Positions 8,542 through 16,490 of a DNA stretch of 64,000 nucleotides are shown here, piece by piece; positions within the stretch are counted from its first letter, which is position 1, and the number at the start of each line of letters is the position of its first letter. The notes beneath the pieces were generated by a model. The model saw only the letters and a program-made list of their open reading frames with translations, searched no databases and was not told where the DNA came from. The position numbers and the translations under genes are program-made. Source of the stretch: Rugamonas rivuli (GTDB taxonomy: Bacteria; Pseudomonadota; Gammaproteobacteria; Burkholderiales; Burkholderiaceae_D); NCBI RefSeq assembly GCF_009380165.1, contig NZ_WHUF01000001.1:496001-560000 (forward strand), in the 5' to 3' direction.

Positions 8542-8837
8542 AGCACTTGTTGGCAGTCATTGTGATGGCCGGTTGCGCGGCAGCGGCAGTGGCGGCGCCC
8601 AAGACTTCCGCAGCCAAGACTCCCGCACCCAAGGTCAAGAGCGATCCCGTGAAGGAGATGGCGGAGCAACGCAGCGTCATCGTCGAAAGCTTGTATCGCG
8701 GCGAAAGCCGGGAGCGCGCGTGCGCCATCGTGGCTCAGCAGTTTTCGCTGTGGTGCTCGGTGAGGGGCAAGGATTTCATCCTGGTCCGCGGCATGGGCAC
8801 CAGGATCACTTACTTCACGACGCTGCGCGTTCCCTGA
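8538..8837 (+). CDS. Small exported hypothetical protein, 99 aa
   Basis: A 99-residue protein with a clear Sec signal peptide (residues 1-20, ending AAVAA) and a short Lys/Ala/Pro-rich linker (PKTSAAKTPAPKVK). The mature domain is about 60 residues and holds two cysteines (RACAIVAQQFSLWCSVRGKD) that could form a disulfide in the periplasm. No known family is recognised. Its ATG overlaps the ldcA stop by four bases (ATGA), so it should be made together with LdcA. A role in envelope or murein maintenance is therefore possible, but this is inference from position. It ends eight bases before the convergent PEP-CTERM gene, with no terminator between them. Confidence 0.7.
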   Translation: MKHLLAVIVMAGCAAAAVAAPKTSAAKTPAPKVKSDPVKEMAEQRSVIVESLYRGESRERACAIVAQQFSLWCSVRGKDFILVRGMGTRITYFTTLRVP

Positions 8838-8845
8838 AAATAAAA

Positions 8846-9430
8846 TCAACCGGTCTTCCGGCGGCGCGCTGCGTAGCCCACCAGGCCCAATCCGGCGAGC
8901 AGCATGGCGTAGGTCTCAGGTTCAGGAACGGGGCCGGGGCCCGTCACGGTAAGAACTGTTTGGTCGGTCCAGTTATGCTGGTGGCTCCATTGCAAGGTCA
9001 CAGTCCAGATGCCAAAGTATTGTTGCTGCAGAATCGAGGAACCGGTGCGAATGTCGGTGAACCAGTAGTAAAATCCTTCCGGGTCGCTGTGATGCTCGTG
9101 TATCTCGAAATTCAATTCTCTGCTGCCTAGAAGGTAACTAAACGACGGTATGTCGCAGCGGCGACGCGGACGCATGTTCGGTAACTGCTCGCAAGGGATA
9201 TAGGAAAAATCGCCCTGGAGTTTGAGGCTGGTCAGCTCACTTTTCTCTATCTTGTTGTCGAAATTGGTGTCGATGCCCGAGAAACTGCCGGCGACCCGGT
9301 AGTTTGGATCGAAGACGCCTGCGTCCGCATCGTAGAAGCCTGTGTAACTGAATTGCCAGGTGTCTGCTGTCGCGGGTGCTATTGACGCCAATGAAATAAG
9401 TGCCGATGCCAGAACATGTAATGGTTTCAT
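8846..9430 (-). CDS. PEP-CTERM sorting-domain protein with EF-hand-like loop (paralogue of the protein at 6914)
   Basis: A 194-residue exported protein. A signal peptide (1-22, ending PATA) is followed by a beta-rich body that shares TWQFSYTGFY, FDPNY, GSFSG, DPEG and WTDQTVL with the protein at 6914-7474. It carries one EF-hand-like loop (DTNFDNKIEKSE: acidic or Asn at 1/3/5, Ile 8, Glu 9, Glu 12). The sorting signal is VPEP, a hydrophobic helix (YAMLLAGLGLVGYAA) and RRRKTG. The ATG at 9430 has CTGGAG upstream; the longer frame from 9481 adds 17 residues ahead of the signal peptide and is unlikely. The paralogues face each other across ldcA and a small secreted gene. Upstream, a minus-strand TATAAT at 9485-9490 is the probable -10. 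Confidence 0.88.
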   Translation of the reverse strand: MKPLHVLASALISLASIAPATADTWQFSYTGFYDADAGVFDPNYRVAGSFSGIDTNFDNKIEKSELTSLKLQGDFSYIPCEQLPNMRPRRRCDIPSFSYLLGSRELNFEIHEHHSDPEGFYYWFTDIRTGSSILQQQYFGIWTVTLQWSHQHNWTDQTVLTVTGPGPVPEPETYAMLLAGLGLVGYAARRRKTG

Positions 9431-9484
9431 ACGGAATCTCCAGGTGAACGAAGAATATGCCCGCTGTAAATTTAGCATCATTTA

Positions 9485-9490
9485 ATTATA
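9485..9490 (-). promoter_or_regulatory. Candidate -10 element of the minus-strand PEP-CTERM gene
   Basis: TATAAT on the minus strand lies 55 bases upstream of the ATG, in an AT-rich patch within otherwise GC-rich DNA. No good -35 was seen at 16-18 bases. A TTGCAA element lies further upstream at 9513-9518. Confidence 0.4.
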
Positions 9491-9578
9491 AATAAAACAT
9501 CTATTGAATTACTTGCAAGACAACGTATGACTACCATGGATTTTCACCGGCGCCTAGAGTGGTTGATGGTGGTTGCTG

Positions 9579-9584
9579 TATAAT
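9579..9584 (+). promoter_or_regulatory. Candidate -10 element of the ABC-F gene
   Basis: TATAAT on the plus strand lies 53 bases before the ATG at 9637. The -35 region is poor. The remaining intergenic sequence (9431-9636) shows no small ORF or hairpin that I can support. Confidence 0.35.
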
Positions 9585-9636
9585 GCTGATCTTTCGCCTA
9601 ACGGCATGATTACATTAAGAAAACTCCAAATCCAGT

Positions 9637-11238
9637 ATGCTCTCTACAGCTAACATCACGATGCAGTTCGGCGCCAAGCCGTTGTTTGAAAACATCTCCG
9701 TTAAATTTGGCGATGGCAACCGCTATGGCTTGATCGGCGCCAACGGTTGCGGCAAGTCCACCTTCATGAAAATCCTGGGCGGCGACCTGGAGCCGTCGGG
9801 CGGCAACGTGATGCTGGATACGAACGAGCGTCTGGGTAAGCTGCGCCAGGATCAGTTCGCGTACGAAGAAATGCGCGTGCTGGACGTGGTGATGATGGGC
9901 CACACCGAGATGTGGGCCGCCATGCAGGAACGCGATGCGATCTACGCTAATCCGGAAGCCACCGACGACGACTACATGAAGGCGGCTGACCTGGAAGGCA
10001 AAGTCTCCGAGTACGACGGCTACACCGCCGAATCGCGCGCGGGCGAGCTGCTGCTGGGCGCGGGCGTGAGCATCGACCTGCACCAGGGTCCGATGAGCAA
10101 TGTGTCGCCAGGCTGGAAGCTGCGTGTGCTGCTGGCGCAGGCGCTGTTCTCCAATCCGGACATCCTGCTGCTCGACGAACCGACCAATAACCTGGACATC
10201 AACACGATTCGCTGGCTGGAAGACGTGCTCAACGAGCGCAACTCCACCATGATCATCATTTCCCACGATCGCCACTTCCTGAACCAGGTCTGCACCCACG
10301 TGGCCGACATGGACTACGGCACGCTGAAGATCTACCCGGGCAACTACGACGAGTACATGTTCGCGTCGACCCAGGCCCGCAACCAGCAACTGGCCAACAA
10401 CGCGAAAGCGAAAGAGAAGGTCGCCGAGCTGCAAGACTTCGTGCGCCGCTTTGCCGCGAACAAATCCAAGGCCCGCCAGGCGACTTCGCGCGCCAAGCAG
10501 ATCGAGAAGATCAAGGTCGACGACATCAAGCCGTCGTCGCGCGCCTATCCGTTCGTGCGTTTCGACGGCGAGAAGAAGCTGCACCGCCTGGCTGTCGAAG
10601 TCGATTCGATCGCGAAGAAATACGACCGTCAGCTGTTCAACAACTTCAGCATCATGGTTGAAGCCGGCGAGCGCATCGCCATCATCGGCGCCAACGGCGC
10701 CGGTAAGACCACGCTGCTGCGTTGCATCGGCGGCGACGATATCGCCGGCCTGCACGCCGACCACGGCATGGTCAAGTGGGCCGAGAACGCCAACGTCGGC
10801 TACATGCCGCAGGATCCGACCGAAGAGTTCGCAGCCGGCGAAACGCTGACCGACTGGATGGGCAACTGGACCAAGGAAGGCGACGACGACCAGGCTGTGC
10901 GCTCCATCCTGGGCCGCCTGCTGTTCGGCGGCGACGAGGTGAAGAAGTCGGTCAAGGTGCTGTCCGGGGGCGAGAAGGGCCGCATGATGTACGGCAAGCT
11001 GATGCTGGGCCGCCACAACGTGCTGCTGCTCGATGAACCGACCAACCACATGGACATGGAATCGATCGAGTCGCTCAACATCGCGCTGGAAAAATATGCC
11101 GGCACGCTGATCTTTGTCTCGCACGATCGCGAGTTCGTGTCCTCGCTGGCCAACCGCGTCATCGAGATCAAGGAAAACGAGATCGTCGATTTCCGCGGCA
11201 ACTACGAAGACTACCTGACCAGTCAAGGTATCGACTGA
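9637..11238 (+). CDS. ABC-F family ATPase, YbiT type
   Basis: A 533-residue soluble protein with two ABC ATPase domains and no membrane segments, the layout of ABC-F translation factors that bind the ribosomal E site. Walker A motifs are GANGCGKST (first domain) and GANGAGKTT (second). The signature/Walker B pair is [14 protein letters not shown] with [11 protein letters not shown] in domain 2 and [11 protein letters not shown] in domain 1; the first signature is degenerate ([10 protein letters not shown]), as in this subfamily. The linker between domains is charged and helical. Length and order fit E. coli YbiT more closely than EttA, Uup or YheS. It probably modulates translation under stress rather than transporting a substrate. 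It is monocistronic, with a strong hairpin terminator downstream. Confidence 0.92.
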   Translation: MLSTANITMQFGAKPLFENISVKFGDGNRYGLIGANGCGKSTFMKILGGDLEPSGGNVMLDTNERLGKLRQDQFAYEEMRVLDVVMMGHTEMWAAMQERDAIYANPEATDDDYMKAADLEGKVSEYDGYTAESRAGELLLGAGVSIDLHQGPMSNVSPGWKLRVLLAQALFSNPDILLLDEPTNNLDINTIRWLEDVLNERNSTMIIISHDRHFLNQVCTHVADMDYGTLKIYPGNYDEYMFASTQARNQQLANNAKAKEKVAELQDFVRRFAANKSKARQATSRAKQIEKIKVDDIKPSSRAYPFVRFDGEKKLHRLAVEVDSIAKKYDRQLFNNFSIMVEAGERIAIIGANGAGKTTLLRCIGGDDIAGLHADHGMVKWAENANVGYMPQDPTEEFAAGETLTDWMGNWTKEGDDDQAVRSILGRLLFGGDEVKKSVKVLSGGEKGRMMYGKLMLGRHNVLLLDEPTNHMDMESIESLNIALEKYAGTLIFVSHDREFVSSLANRVIEIKENEIVDFRGNYEDYLTSQGID

Positions 11239-11246
11239 TCACTCTA

Positions 11247-11275
11247 AAAGAATCCCGCTCCAAGCGGGATTCTTT
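11247..11275 (+). terminator. Rho-independent terminator after the ABC-F gene
   Basis: AAAGAATCCCGCT and its perfect complement AGCGGGATTCTTT form a 13-base-pair stem with a 3-base loop, ending in a short T-run. It starts eight bases after the stop codon at 11238. Confidence 0.85.
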
Positions 11276-11322
11276 GCAATGTGCCATAGTTATTGCTTCC
11301 CGTTTCACGTTCACTGAACACC

Positions 11323-12468
11323 ATGCAAACCATAGACATCAAATCCGTCGAGTACGAGCATCCACAAGACGGAGCCAGCTGCACCGCCCACGCCTGGGCG
11401 CGCACGCCAGCGACTCCATCGCCTGAACAACGCATCGAACTCAAGGAGCGCATCAAGCGCCTGCTGAAAGAAAAGCAGGCCGTGCTCGTTTCCCACTACT
11501 ACGTCGACGCCGACCTGCAAGACCTGGCGGAAGAAACCGGCGGCTGCGTTTCCGATTCGCTGGAGATGGCGCGCTTCGGCCGCGACCATCCAGCCAAGAC
11601 GCTGGTGGTGGCCGGCGTGCGCTTCATGGGCGAGACCGCCAAGATCCTCAGTCCCGAAAAACGCATCCTGATGCCGGACCTGGATGCGACCTGTTCGCTG
11701 GACCTGGGTTGCCCGGTCGATGAATTCACCGCCTTCTGCGACGCCCATCCGGACCGCACGGTGGTGGTGTACGCCAACACCAGCGCCGCCGTCAAGGCGC
11801 GCGCCGACTGGATGGTGACGTCGTCGATCGGCCTGGACATCGTCAAGCACCTGCACGAGCAGGGCAAGAAAATCCTGTGGGCGCCGGACAAGCATCTGGG
11901 CTCCTACATCCAGAAACAGACCGGTGCGGACATGCTGCTGTGGCAGGGCTCCTGCCTGGTGCACGATGAATTCAAGGGCATCGAGCTGGACCTGCTGAAG
12001 GCCGAGTATCCGAACGCCAAGGTGCTGGTGCATCCTGAGTCGCCGGCCAATGTGGTGGCGCTGGCGGACGTGGTCGGCTCAACCACGCAGATCATCAACG
12101 CCGCCGTGGAGTCGGACGCCGATACGTTTATCGTCGCCACCGACAACGGCATCCTGCACAAGATGCGCGCCGCCGCGCCGGGCAAGCGCTTCATCGAAGC
12201 GCCGACCGCCGGCAACAGCGCCAGCTGCAAAAGCTGCGCGCATTGCCCGTGGATGGCGATGAACGGCCTGCAGAACCTGGCCGATGTGCTGGAGAATATG
12301 GACAATAATTCCGCCAACGAGATCCATGTGGATCCGGAGATCGGCAAGCAGGCGGTGACGTCGATCAACCGCATGCTCGATTTCGCGGCGGCCAAGACGG
12401 CCAAGGTTCAGCCTGGTGCTGACCTGGCGAAAGAAGCTAAACTGTTTTCGGGAATCGGTCCGGCATGA
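11323..12468 (+). CDS. nadA: Quinolinate synthase A
   Basis: A 381-residue cytoplasmic 4Fe-4S enzyme condensing iminoaspartate with dihydroxyacetone phosphate to quinolinate in de novo NAD synthesis. Recognisable segments include [57 protein letters not shown] and the C-terminal [14 protein letters not shown]. The cluster cysteines lie in CSLDLGCP and CKSCAHCPW, together with QGSCLVHD. The ATG at 11323 was chosen because it begins the usual leader; an upstream TTG at 11293 would overlap the likely promoter region. Its stop overlaps the nadC ATG (ATGA), so the two NAD enzymes are coupled. The iminoaspartate donor, NadB, is encoded 3.6 kb further on, on the other strand. Confidence 0.96.
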   Translation: MQTIDIKSVEYEHPQDGASCTAHAWARTPATPSPEQRIELKERIKRLLKEKQAVLVSHYYVDADLQDLAEETGGCVSDSLEMARFGRDHPAKTLVVAGVRFMGETAKILSPEKRILMPDLDATCSLDLGCPVDEFTAFCDAHPDRTVVVYANTSAAVKARADWMVTSSIGLDIVKHLHEQGKKILWAPDKHLGSYIQKQTGADMLLWQGSCLVHDEFKGIELDLLKAEYPNAKVLVHPESPANVVALADVVGSTTQIINAAVESDADTFIVATDNGILHKMRAAAPGKRFIEAPTAGNSASCKSCAHCPWMAMNGLQNLADVLENMDNNSANEIHVDPEIGKQAVTSINRMLDFAAAKTAKVQPGADLAKEAKLFSGIGPA

Positions 12469-13331
12469 GTACTTTAGTTAATTCCTTTGCGCCGTTTGAC
12501 GATGCGCTGAAGTCGGCCTTCGAAGGCAATCTGCTGGCGGCCCTGCTGGAAGACGTGGGCGCGGGCGACCTGACCGGCCTGCTGGTGCCGGACGGCGGCC
12601 GCGCCACCGCACGCGTGATCGTGCGCGAAGACGCGGTGCTGTGCGGTGCGCCCTGGTTCGAAGGCATCATGAATTGCATGCAGGCGGGCATAGAGATCGA
12701 CTGGCAGTATGCCGAGGGCGATCTGATGAAGGCGGACAGCCTGGTCTGCACCATCCAGGGTCCGGCGCGCGCGCTGCTGACGGCGGAACGCGCGGCGCTG
12801 AACTTCCTGCAATTGCTATCCGGCGTGGCGACGGCGACGCGCAAGTATGTCGATGTGATCGCCGGCACCCGTGCCGCCATCCTCGATACGCGCAAGACCA
12901 TGCCGGGCTTGCGTCTGGCGCAGAAGTACGCGGTGCGCGTGGGCGGCGGACAGAACCAGCGGCTGGCGCTGTACGATGGCATCCTGATCAAGGAAAACCA
13001 TATCGCGGCGGCCGGTGGCATCACGGCTGCTGTGCTGGCCGCCAAGCGCTTGGAGAAAGGCGTCAGCATCCAGGTCGAGGTGGAGAGCATCGATGAGCTG
13101 GAAGAGGCGCTGGATGCGGACGCCGGTTCCATCCTGCTCGACAACTTCAGTCTCGACATGATGCGCGAAGCGGTGCAGCGCAACGCCGGCCGCGCCTTGC
13201 TGGAAGCGTCCGGCGGCATCAACTTCGATACGGTGCGGGCGATCGCCGAAACCGGCGTCGACCGCATCTCCATCGGCAGCCTGACCAAGGACGTGCGCGC
13301 CACGGACTACTCGCTGCGCATCGTCGGTTAA
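12465..13331 (+). CDS. nadC: Nicotinate-nucleotide pyrophosphorylase (carboxylating)
   Basis: A 288-residue type II phosphoribosyltransferase that converts quinolinate and PRPP to nicotinate mononucleotide, the step after NadA. Conserved elements: [11 protein letters not shown] near the N-terminus, the substrate-binding RTxPG-like [50 protein letters not shown], and the C-terminal [20 protein letters not shown]. All are complete, and the length matches the family. It overlaps nadA by four bases and ends four bases before the convergent DUF418 gene, with no hairpin between. It works as a dimer or hexamer in the cytoplasm. Confidence 0.96.
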   Translation: MSTLVNSFAPFDDALKSAFEGNLLAALLEDVGAGDLTGLLVPDGGRATARVIVREDAVLCGAPWFEGIMNCMQAGIEIDWQYAEGDLMKADSLVCTIQGPARALLTAERAALNFLQLLSGVATATRKYVDVIAGTRAAILDTRKTMPGLRLAQKYAVRVGGGQNQRLALYDGILIKENHIAAAGGITAAVLAAKRLEKGVSIQVEVESIDELEEALDADAGSILLDNFSLDMMREAVQRNAGRALLEASGGINFDTVRAIAETGVDRISIGSLTKDVRATDYSLRIVG

Positions 13332-13335
13332 GGCT

Positions 13336-14373
13336 TCAACCGGCCAGCCTGCGCATCAGCGCTTCAACCGGGCCGCGCTCGAAATGGCGCGACCACCACC
13401 AGGCATAGACGGTGGCGGCCACGCAGAATATCAGCGCGGCCGTCACCGAAGTCGCCAGGCTCTGGCCGTCGAGCAGGCCCAGGGCTTCCATCGTTCCCAT
13501 TCCTAGCAACACGTGCGCGATGTACAGCGTCAGCGTCTGGCGGCCTGCGGGTATCGCCAGTTGCAGCAGGCGCTGGCGGTGCAGCCAGTCGGCGCTGCGC
13601 AGGCACAAGCCGATCGCCAGCACGGCGCTGCCGGACGCGGCCAGCATGTACAGGGGCATCGGTGGAATGGGCTTGGTCGTCAGCAGTTCGGACAGGTCGG
13701 GCAGCAAGCTGCGCAGCACGAAACTGGCGCTTTCCGCCGTCAGCATGACCAGCGCGCCCCAGCCCATCATGCGGTGCTGGACGGCGCGCTGCGCCAGCGG
13801 CAGCTTGCCCAGCAAAATCCCCAACAGCAGGAAACCCAGCCACGGCAGCACCGGATGCCAGCCGTTGAACAGCAGGTTGCGGCCGAAGCCGGCTGGCGTC
13901 CAGAAGCCGCTGTAGGTGTAGGTGTGCCAGTCCCAGCCCGCGCTGTAGTTCTGCGTCAGCACCAGGGCGACGAACGCCAGGTCCAGCGCGACGATGCAGG
14001 CGGCCAGCGCGCGCCACGACAGCTTGAGCAGCAAGGCGCCGAACACGAAGTAGAAGGCGTAGTAGTGCAGGATGTCGGCCTCGAACAGCAGCATATTGCA
14101 CAAGCCCAGCACCAGCAGGAAGAGGGCGCGGCGCAGGGTGGCGTTGACGGTTTGCGCGTGGTCGTTGCGGGCGGCGGCGATGCCCAGGCCGATGCCCGCC
14201 AGCACCACGAAGCAGGCGGCGGCCCGGCCTTCCAGCGCGCCGGCGAGCGCGGCCAGCGGGCCGTTGCCGCCCTTGATGCCCATCGCCATGCGGAAGTTGA
14301 CGATGACCATGCCGACAAAGGCAAGAAAACGGGCCAGGTCTAGCCCTTGAAGACGTTGTTTCTGGTATTGCAT
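13336..14373 (-). CDS. DUF418-family multi-pass membrane protein
   Basis: A 345-residue inner-membrane protein with about ten predicted hydrophobic helices. The start GLDLARFLAFVGMVIVNFRM resembles the first helix of the DUF1624/heparan-N-acetyltransferase-like acyltransferases. The end (SRHFERGPVEALMRRL) is the characteristic DUF418 finish. Such proteins are thought to move acyl groups onto or across the membrane, but substrates are unknown. It faces a TetR-family gene, and the 62-base gap holds a perfect 20-base palindrome 29 bases before its ATG. It is therefore very probably repressed by that regulator and induced by a small molecule. The 3' end abuts nadC. Confidence 0.82.
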   Translation of the reverse strand: MQYQKQRLQGLDLARFLAFVGMVIVNFRMAMGIKGGNGPLAALAGALEGRAAACFVVLAGIGLGIAAARNDHAQTVNATLRRALFLLVLGLCNMLLFEADILHYYAFYFVFGALLLKLSWRALAACIVALDLAFVALVLTQNYSAGWDWHTYTYSGFWTPAGFGRNLLFNGWHPVLPWLGFLLLGILLGKLPLAQRAVQHRMMGWGALVMLTAESASFVLRSLLPDLSELLTTKPIPPMPLYMLAASGSAVLAIGLCLRSADWLHRQRLLQLAIPAGRQTLTLYIAHVLLGMGTMEALGLLDGQSLATSVTAALIFCVAATVYAWWWSRHFERGPVEALMRRLAG

Positions 14374-14401
14374 ATGGTTTCCTCATCTGGTTTGGAGTAT
14401 G

Positions 14402-14421
14402 ATGAACGAACGTTCGTTCAT
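14402..14421. promoter_or_regulatory. Perfect 20-bp palindromic operator for the adjacent TetR regulator
   Basis: ATGAACGAACGTTCGTTCAT is its own reverse complement, centred between 14411 and 14412. It lies in the divergent gap between the DUF418 gene and the TetR gene. TetR-family dimers typically bind such near-perfect palindromes, often with a GAACG/CGTTC core. Its position 15 bases before the TetR start suggests autorepression as well as control of the divergent gene. Confidence 0.8.
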
Positions 14422-14435
14422 ACTATGGGGTATTC

Positions 14436-15011
14436 ATGGCTGAGTCAAGAAAGCAGTTGATCGTCGAGGCGGCCTGCGCCTGCTTCCTGCGCAAGGGCTA
14501 CCACCAGACCGGGGTGCGGGATATCGCGGCCGAGGCTGGCATCAGCCTGGGCAATCTCTACAATCATTTCGCCGGCAAGGATGCGGTGCTGGCGGAGATC
14601 GCCGCACTGGAGGCCGAAGAGCTGACGCCCTTCGTCGCCGATCTCCAGGCTGCGGCCGATCCGGCCAAGGCCGTGATGGGATTCGCCGCCGCCTATCTCG
14701 ACTACGCATCGCGCCCCGAGCATGCGCTGATGACGCTGGAACTGGTGGCCGAGTCGGTGCGCAATCCGGCGATCGCGCAGACGTTCGGCGGCAACCGCGA
14801 TGGGCTGCTGGCGGTGTTGAGTACGCTGCTGGCAGCGGGAGCGGCCAGCGGCCGGCTGCGGCGCCTAGCGCACCCTGCAGAGACCGCCAGGCTGGTGCTC
14901 GATCTGGTGGAGGGCCATGCGCTGCGCGTGGTGCTGGGCGACGCCGTGCCGGACGCCGCCGCGCGCGAGGAGGTGATGAGCTTTATTGCCTATTCCCTTG
15001 GTATGCCATGA
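14436..15011 (+). CDS. TetR/AcrR-family transcriptional regulator
   Basis: A 191-residue dimeric repressor-type protein. The N-terminal helix-turn-helix is clear: RKQLIVEAACACFLRKGYHQ, then GVRDIAAEAGISLGNLYNHF, then AGKDAVLAEI. The remaining all-helical domain is the variable ligand pocket with no recognisable specificity. It is divergent from the DUF418 membrane protein, and a perfect 20-base palindrome lies immediately upstream, so autoregulation and control of the neighbour are likely. The ATG at 14436 is the first in frame and gives the usual short leader before helix 1. The inducer is unknown. Confidence 0.92.
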   Translation: MAESRKQLIVEAACACFLRKGYHQTGVRDIAAEAGISLGNLYNHFAGKDAVLAEIAALEAEELTPFVADLQAAADPAKAVMGFAAAYLDYASRPEHALMTLELVAESVRNPAIAQTFGGNRDGLLAVLSTLLAAGAASGRLRRLAHPAETARLVLDLVEGHALRVVLGDAVPDAAAREEVMSFIAYSLGMP

Positions 15012-15059
15012 GAATTTGTCATATATGCATGTAAAAAATATTAATTAAAGCTGACTTAA

Positions 15060-15089
15060 ATGCAATATAATCTCGCTTGTTTTTTTAAC
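15060..15089 (+). promoter_or_regulatory. AT-rich promoter of a PEP-CTERM gene (ATGCAA, TATAAT, T7AAC)
   Basis: TATAAT at 15066-15071 is a good -10, about 44 bases before the ATG, although the -35 is weak. ATGCAA at 15060-15065 and T7AAC at 15080-15089 match elements upstream of the PEP-CTERM gene at 6914. ATGCAA is at the same distance from the start codon in both. Confidence 0.42.
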
Positions 15090-15114
15090 ACTATTAACAA
15101 ACGGAGCGAATTAG

Positions 15115-15894
15115 ATGAAATTGCAATTTTTGGCGGGTGTCGTGGCAATGGTCGGCCTGACGGGTCTGGCCCACGCAGATGGCTTTACCAACGGCGGCTT
15201 CGAAGCCGGCAGCACCGCAGGCTGGACCACCGGAGGCGGTTATCGCGGCAACGTGTTGAACGCGGGCTTGCTGCCTGCGGATTTCCTGCCAGGCGGCAGC
15301 CTGAACGGCGATACCGGCAACCGTGGTCAAGTGATCGACGCCAGCTACGTCGATCCTAACCTGGGTGCTTTGCTGGGTTCGACCGTCCACAGCGGCAAAT
15401 ACGCCTACCGCGCGGAAGACACCACCAACGGCGGCAACGCTACGGTTATCAGCCAGAAGGTCAGCAACTACACCGAATCGAACATCTACTTCGCCTGGAA
15501 AGCCGTGCTGCAAAACGGCGGCCACGTGGAAGACGAATCGGCGCTGATGATGCTGACCCTGACCGACGACACCACCGGCCAGCTGCTGATCAGCCGCAGC
15601 TACAACGCCGGCTTCAGCGGTTCGGGCGTGGACAGCCGTTTCAGCACCGAAGGCAGCATTTTCTACACCCCGACCTGGCAGGTTGAGCAGCTGAGCATCG
15701 ACCAGTCGCTGTCCGGCCACAGCTTCACGCTGTCGCTGCTGGCTGCCGATTGCAATCCAACCGGCCACACCGGCTATGCCTATCTGGATGGTTTCGGTTC
15801 GGCACCACCGGTACCAGAGCCTACCACCTACGGCATGATGCTGGCTGGCCTGGGTCTGCTGGGCTTTATGGCTCGCCGCAAGAAATCGGCTTAA
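15115..15894 (+). CDS. PEP-CTERM sorting-domain protein, 259 aa
   Basis: A 259-residue exported protein with a signal peptide (1-21, ending AHA). The mature part starts DGFTNGGFEAGSTAGW, a form common in PEP-CTERM proteins with a jelly-roll-like beta sandwich. The body is rich in Thr, Ser, Gly and Asn, with few charged residues. The C-terminus has VPEP, a hydrophobic helix (YGMMLAGLGLLGFMA) and the basic end RRKKSA, a standard exosortase signal. Unlike the proteins at 6914 and 8846 it has no EF-hand-like loop and is not closely related to them. It has its own AT-rich promoter and a strong terminator, so it is monocistronic. It should be a substrate of the XrtA encoded at 49-51 kb. Confidence 0.9.
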   Translation: MKLQFLAGVVAMVGLTGLAHADGFTNGGFEAGSTAGWTTGGGYRGNVLNAGLLPADFLPGGSLNGDTGNRGQVIDASYVDPNLGALLGSTVHSGKYAYRAEDTTNGGNATVISQKVSNYTESNIYFAWKAVLQNGGHVEDESALMMLTLTDDTTGQLLISRSYNAGFSGSGVDSRFSTEGSIFYTPTWQVEQLSIDQSLSGHSFTLSLLAADCNPTGHTGYAYLDGFGSAPPVPEPTTYGMMLAGLGLLGFMARRKKSA

Positions 15895-15908
15895 GCGCCT
15901 CAAGGAAG

Positions 15909-15945
15909 AGCGCCGGCGGCAGAAATGCCGGCCGGCGCTTTTTTT
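15909..15945 (+). terminator. Rho-independent terminator after the PEP-CTERM gene
   Basis: AGCGCCGGC pairs with GCCGGCGCT, an inner GGC/GCC extends the stem, and the stem is followed by an uninterrupted T-run (15938-15945). The T-run overlaps the stop codon of the convergent GNAT gene, so it may also affect that transcript's end. Confidence 0.88.
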
Positions 15946-16480
15946 ATGCGCCTATGGTTTTGCGCATTTTTGCCAGCGGCACGCTGACGTTGCCCGGCAA
16001 GTTGATCTCGAATCTTTCGACCACGGTGAAGCCGCAGGCCAGGTACAGCGGCACGCCCGGCATCGTGGCGGCCAGTTCCAGCGTGCGGAAGCCGCCGGCC
16101 GCGGCCGCGTCGCTGCAATGGCTCAGCAGCAGCCGGCCCAGTCCCTGGCGGGCCGCCGACGGCTCGACGAAGAAGGCGCGGATGCGCGCCGCCTCGGTGG
16201 CCGGATCGAGCAGCGGATCGGCGCCTTGCTTGGTGCGGTCAGCGCCGAACAGCGTGCTGCGCTTGCTCCAGCCGCCGCAGGCCACCAGTTCCCCATGCTT
16301 TTCAATCAGAAAATACGTGCGGTCGGCAACCAGCTGGGTGTCGACGCCGAACACGTGGCGCGTGACGGCCGCCGCCTGTTCTTCGCTGTAGAAACCATCG
16401 CTGAGCTCGATGCCCGAGCGGGCGATCAGCGCTTCCATCGCGGGGATGTCTTCTGGCAGGGCGGCGCGCACGGCGATCAT
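15944..16480 (-). CDS. GNAT-family N-acetyltransferase
   Basis: A 178-residue cytoplasmic acetyltransferase. The acetyl-CoA pyrophosphate-binding loop is AARQGLGRLLLSHC, preceded by the beta-4 strand segment ARIRAFFVEP. The final part (MPGVPLYLACGFTVVERFEI) is the usual GNAT ending around the 'YxxxGF' element. The N-terminus (IAVRAALPEDIPAMEALIA) is the common GNAT first strand and helix. The acceptor substrate is unknown. It lies ten bases downstream of nadB on the same strand and is likely in that transcript, but a functional link with NAD synthesis is not supported by anything in the sequence. Confidence 0.88.
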   Translation of the reverse strand: MIAVRAALPEDIPAMEALIARSGIELSDGFYSEEQAAAVTRHVFGVDTQLVADRTYFLIEKHGELVACGGWSKRSTLFGADRTKQGADPLLDPATEAARIRAFFVEPSAARQGLGRLLLSHCSDAAAAGGFRTLELAATMPGVPLYLACGFTVVERFEINLPGNVSVPLAKMRKTIGA

Positions 16481-16490
16481 GCAGGGCTCC

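Noticed and set aside
6914..9430. Composite mobile element bounded by the PEP-CTERM paralogues
   Set aside because: No transposase, terminal repeats or target duplication are visible; similarity is at protein level only.
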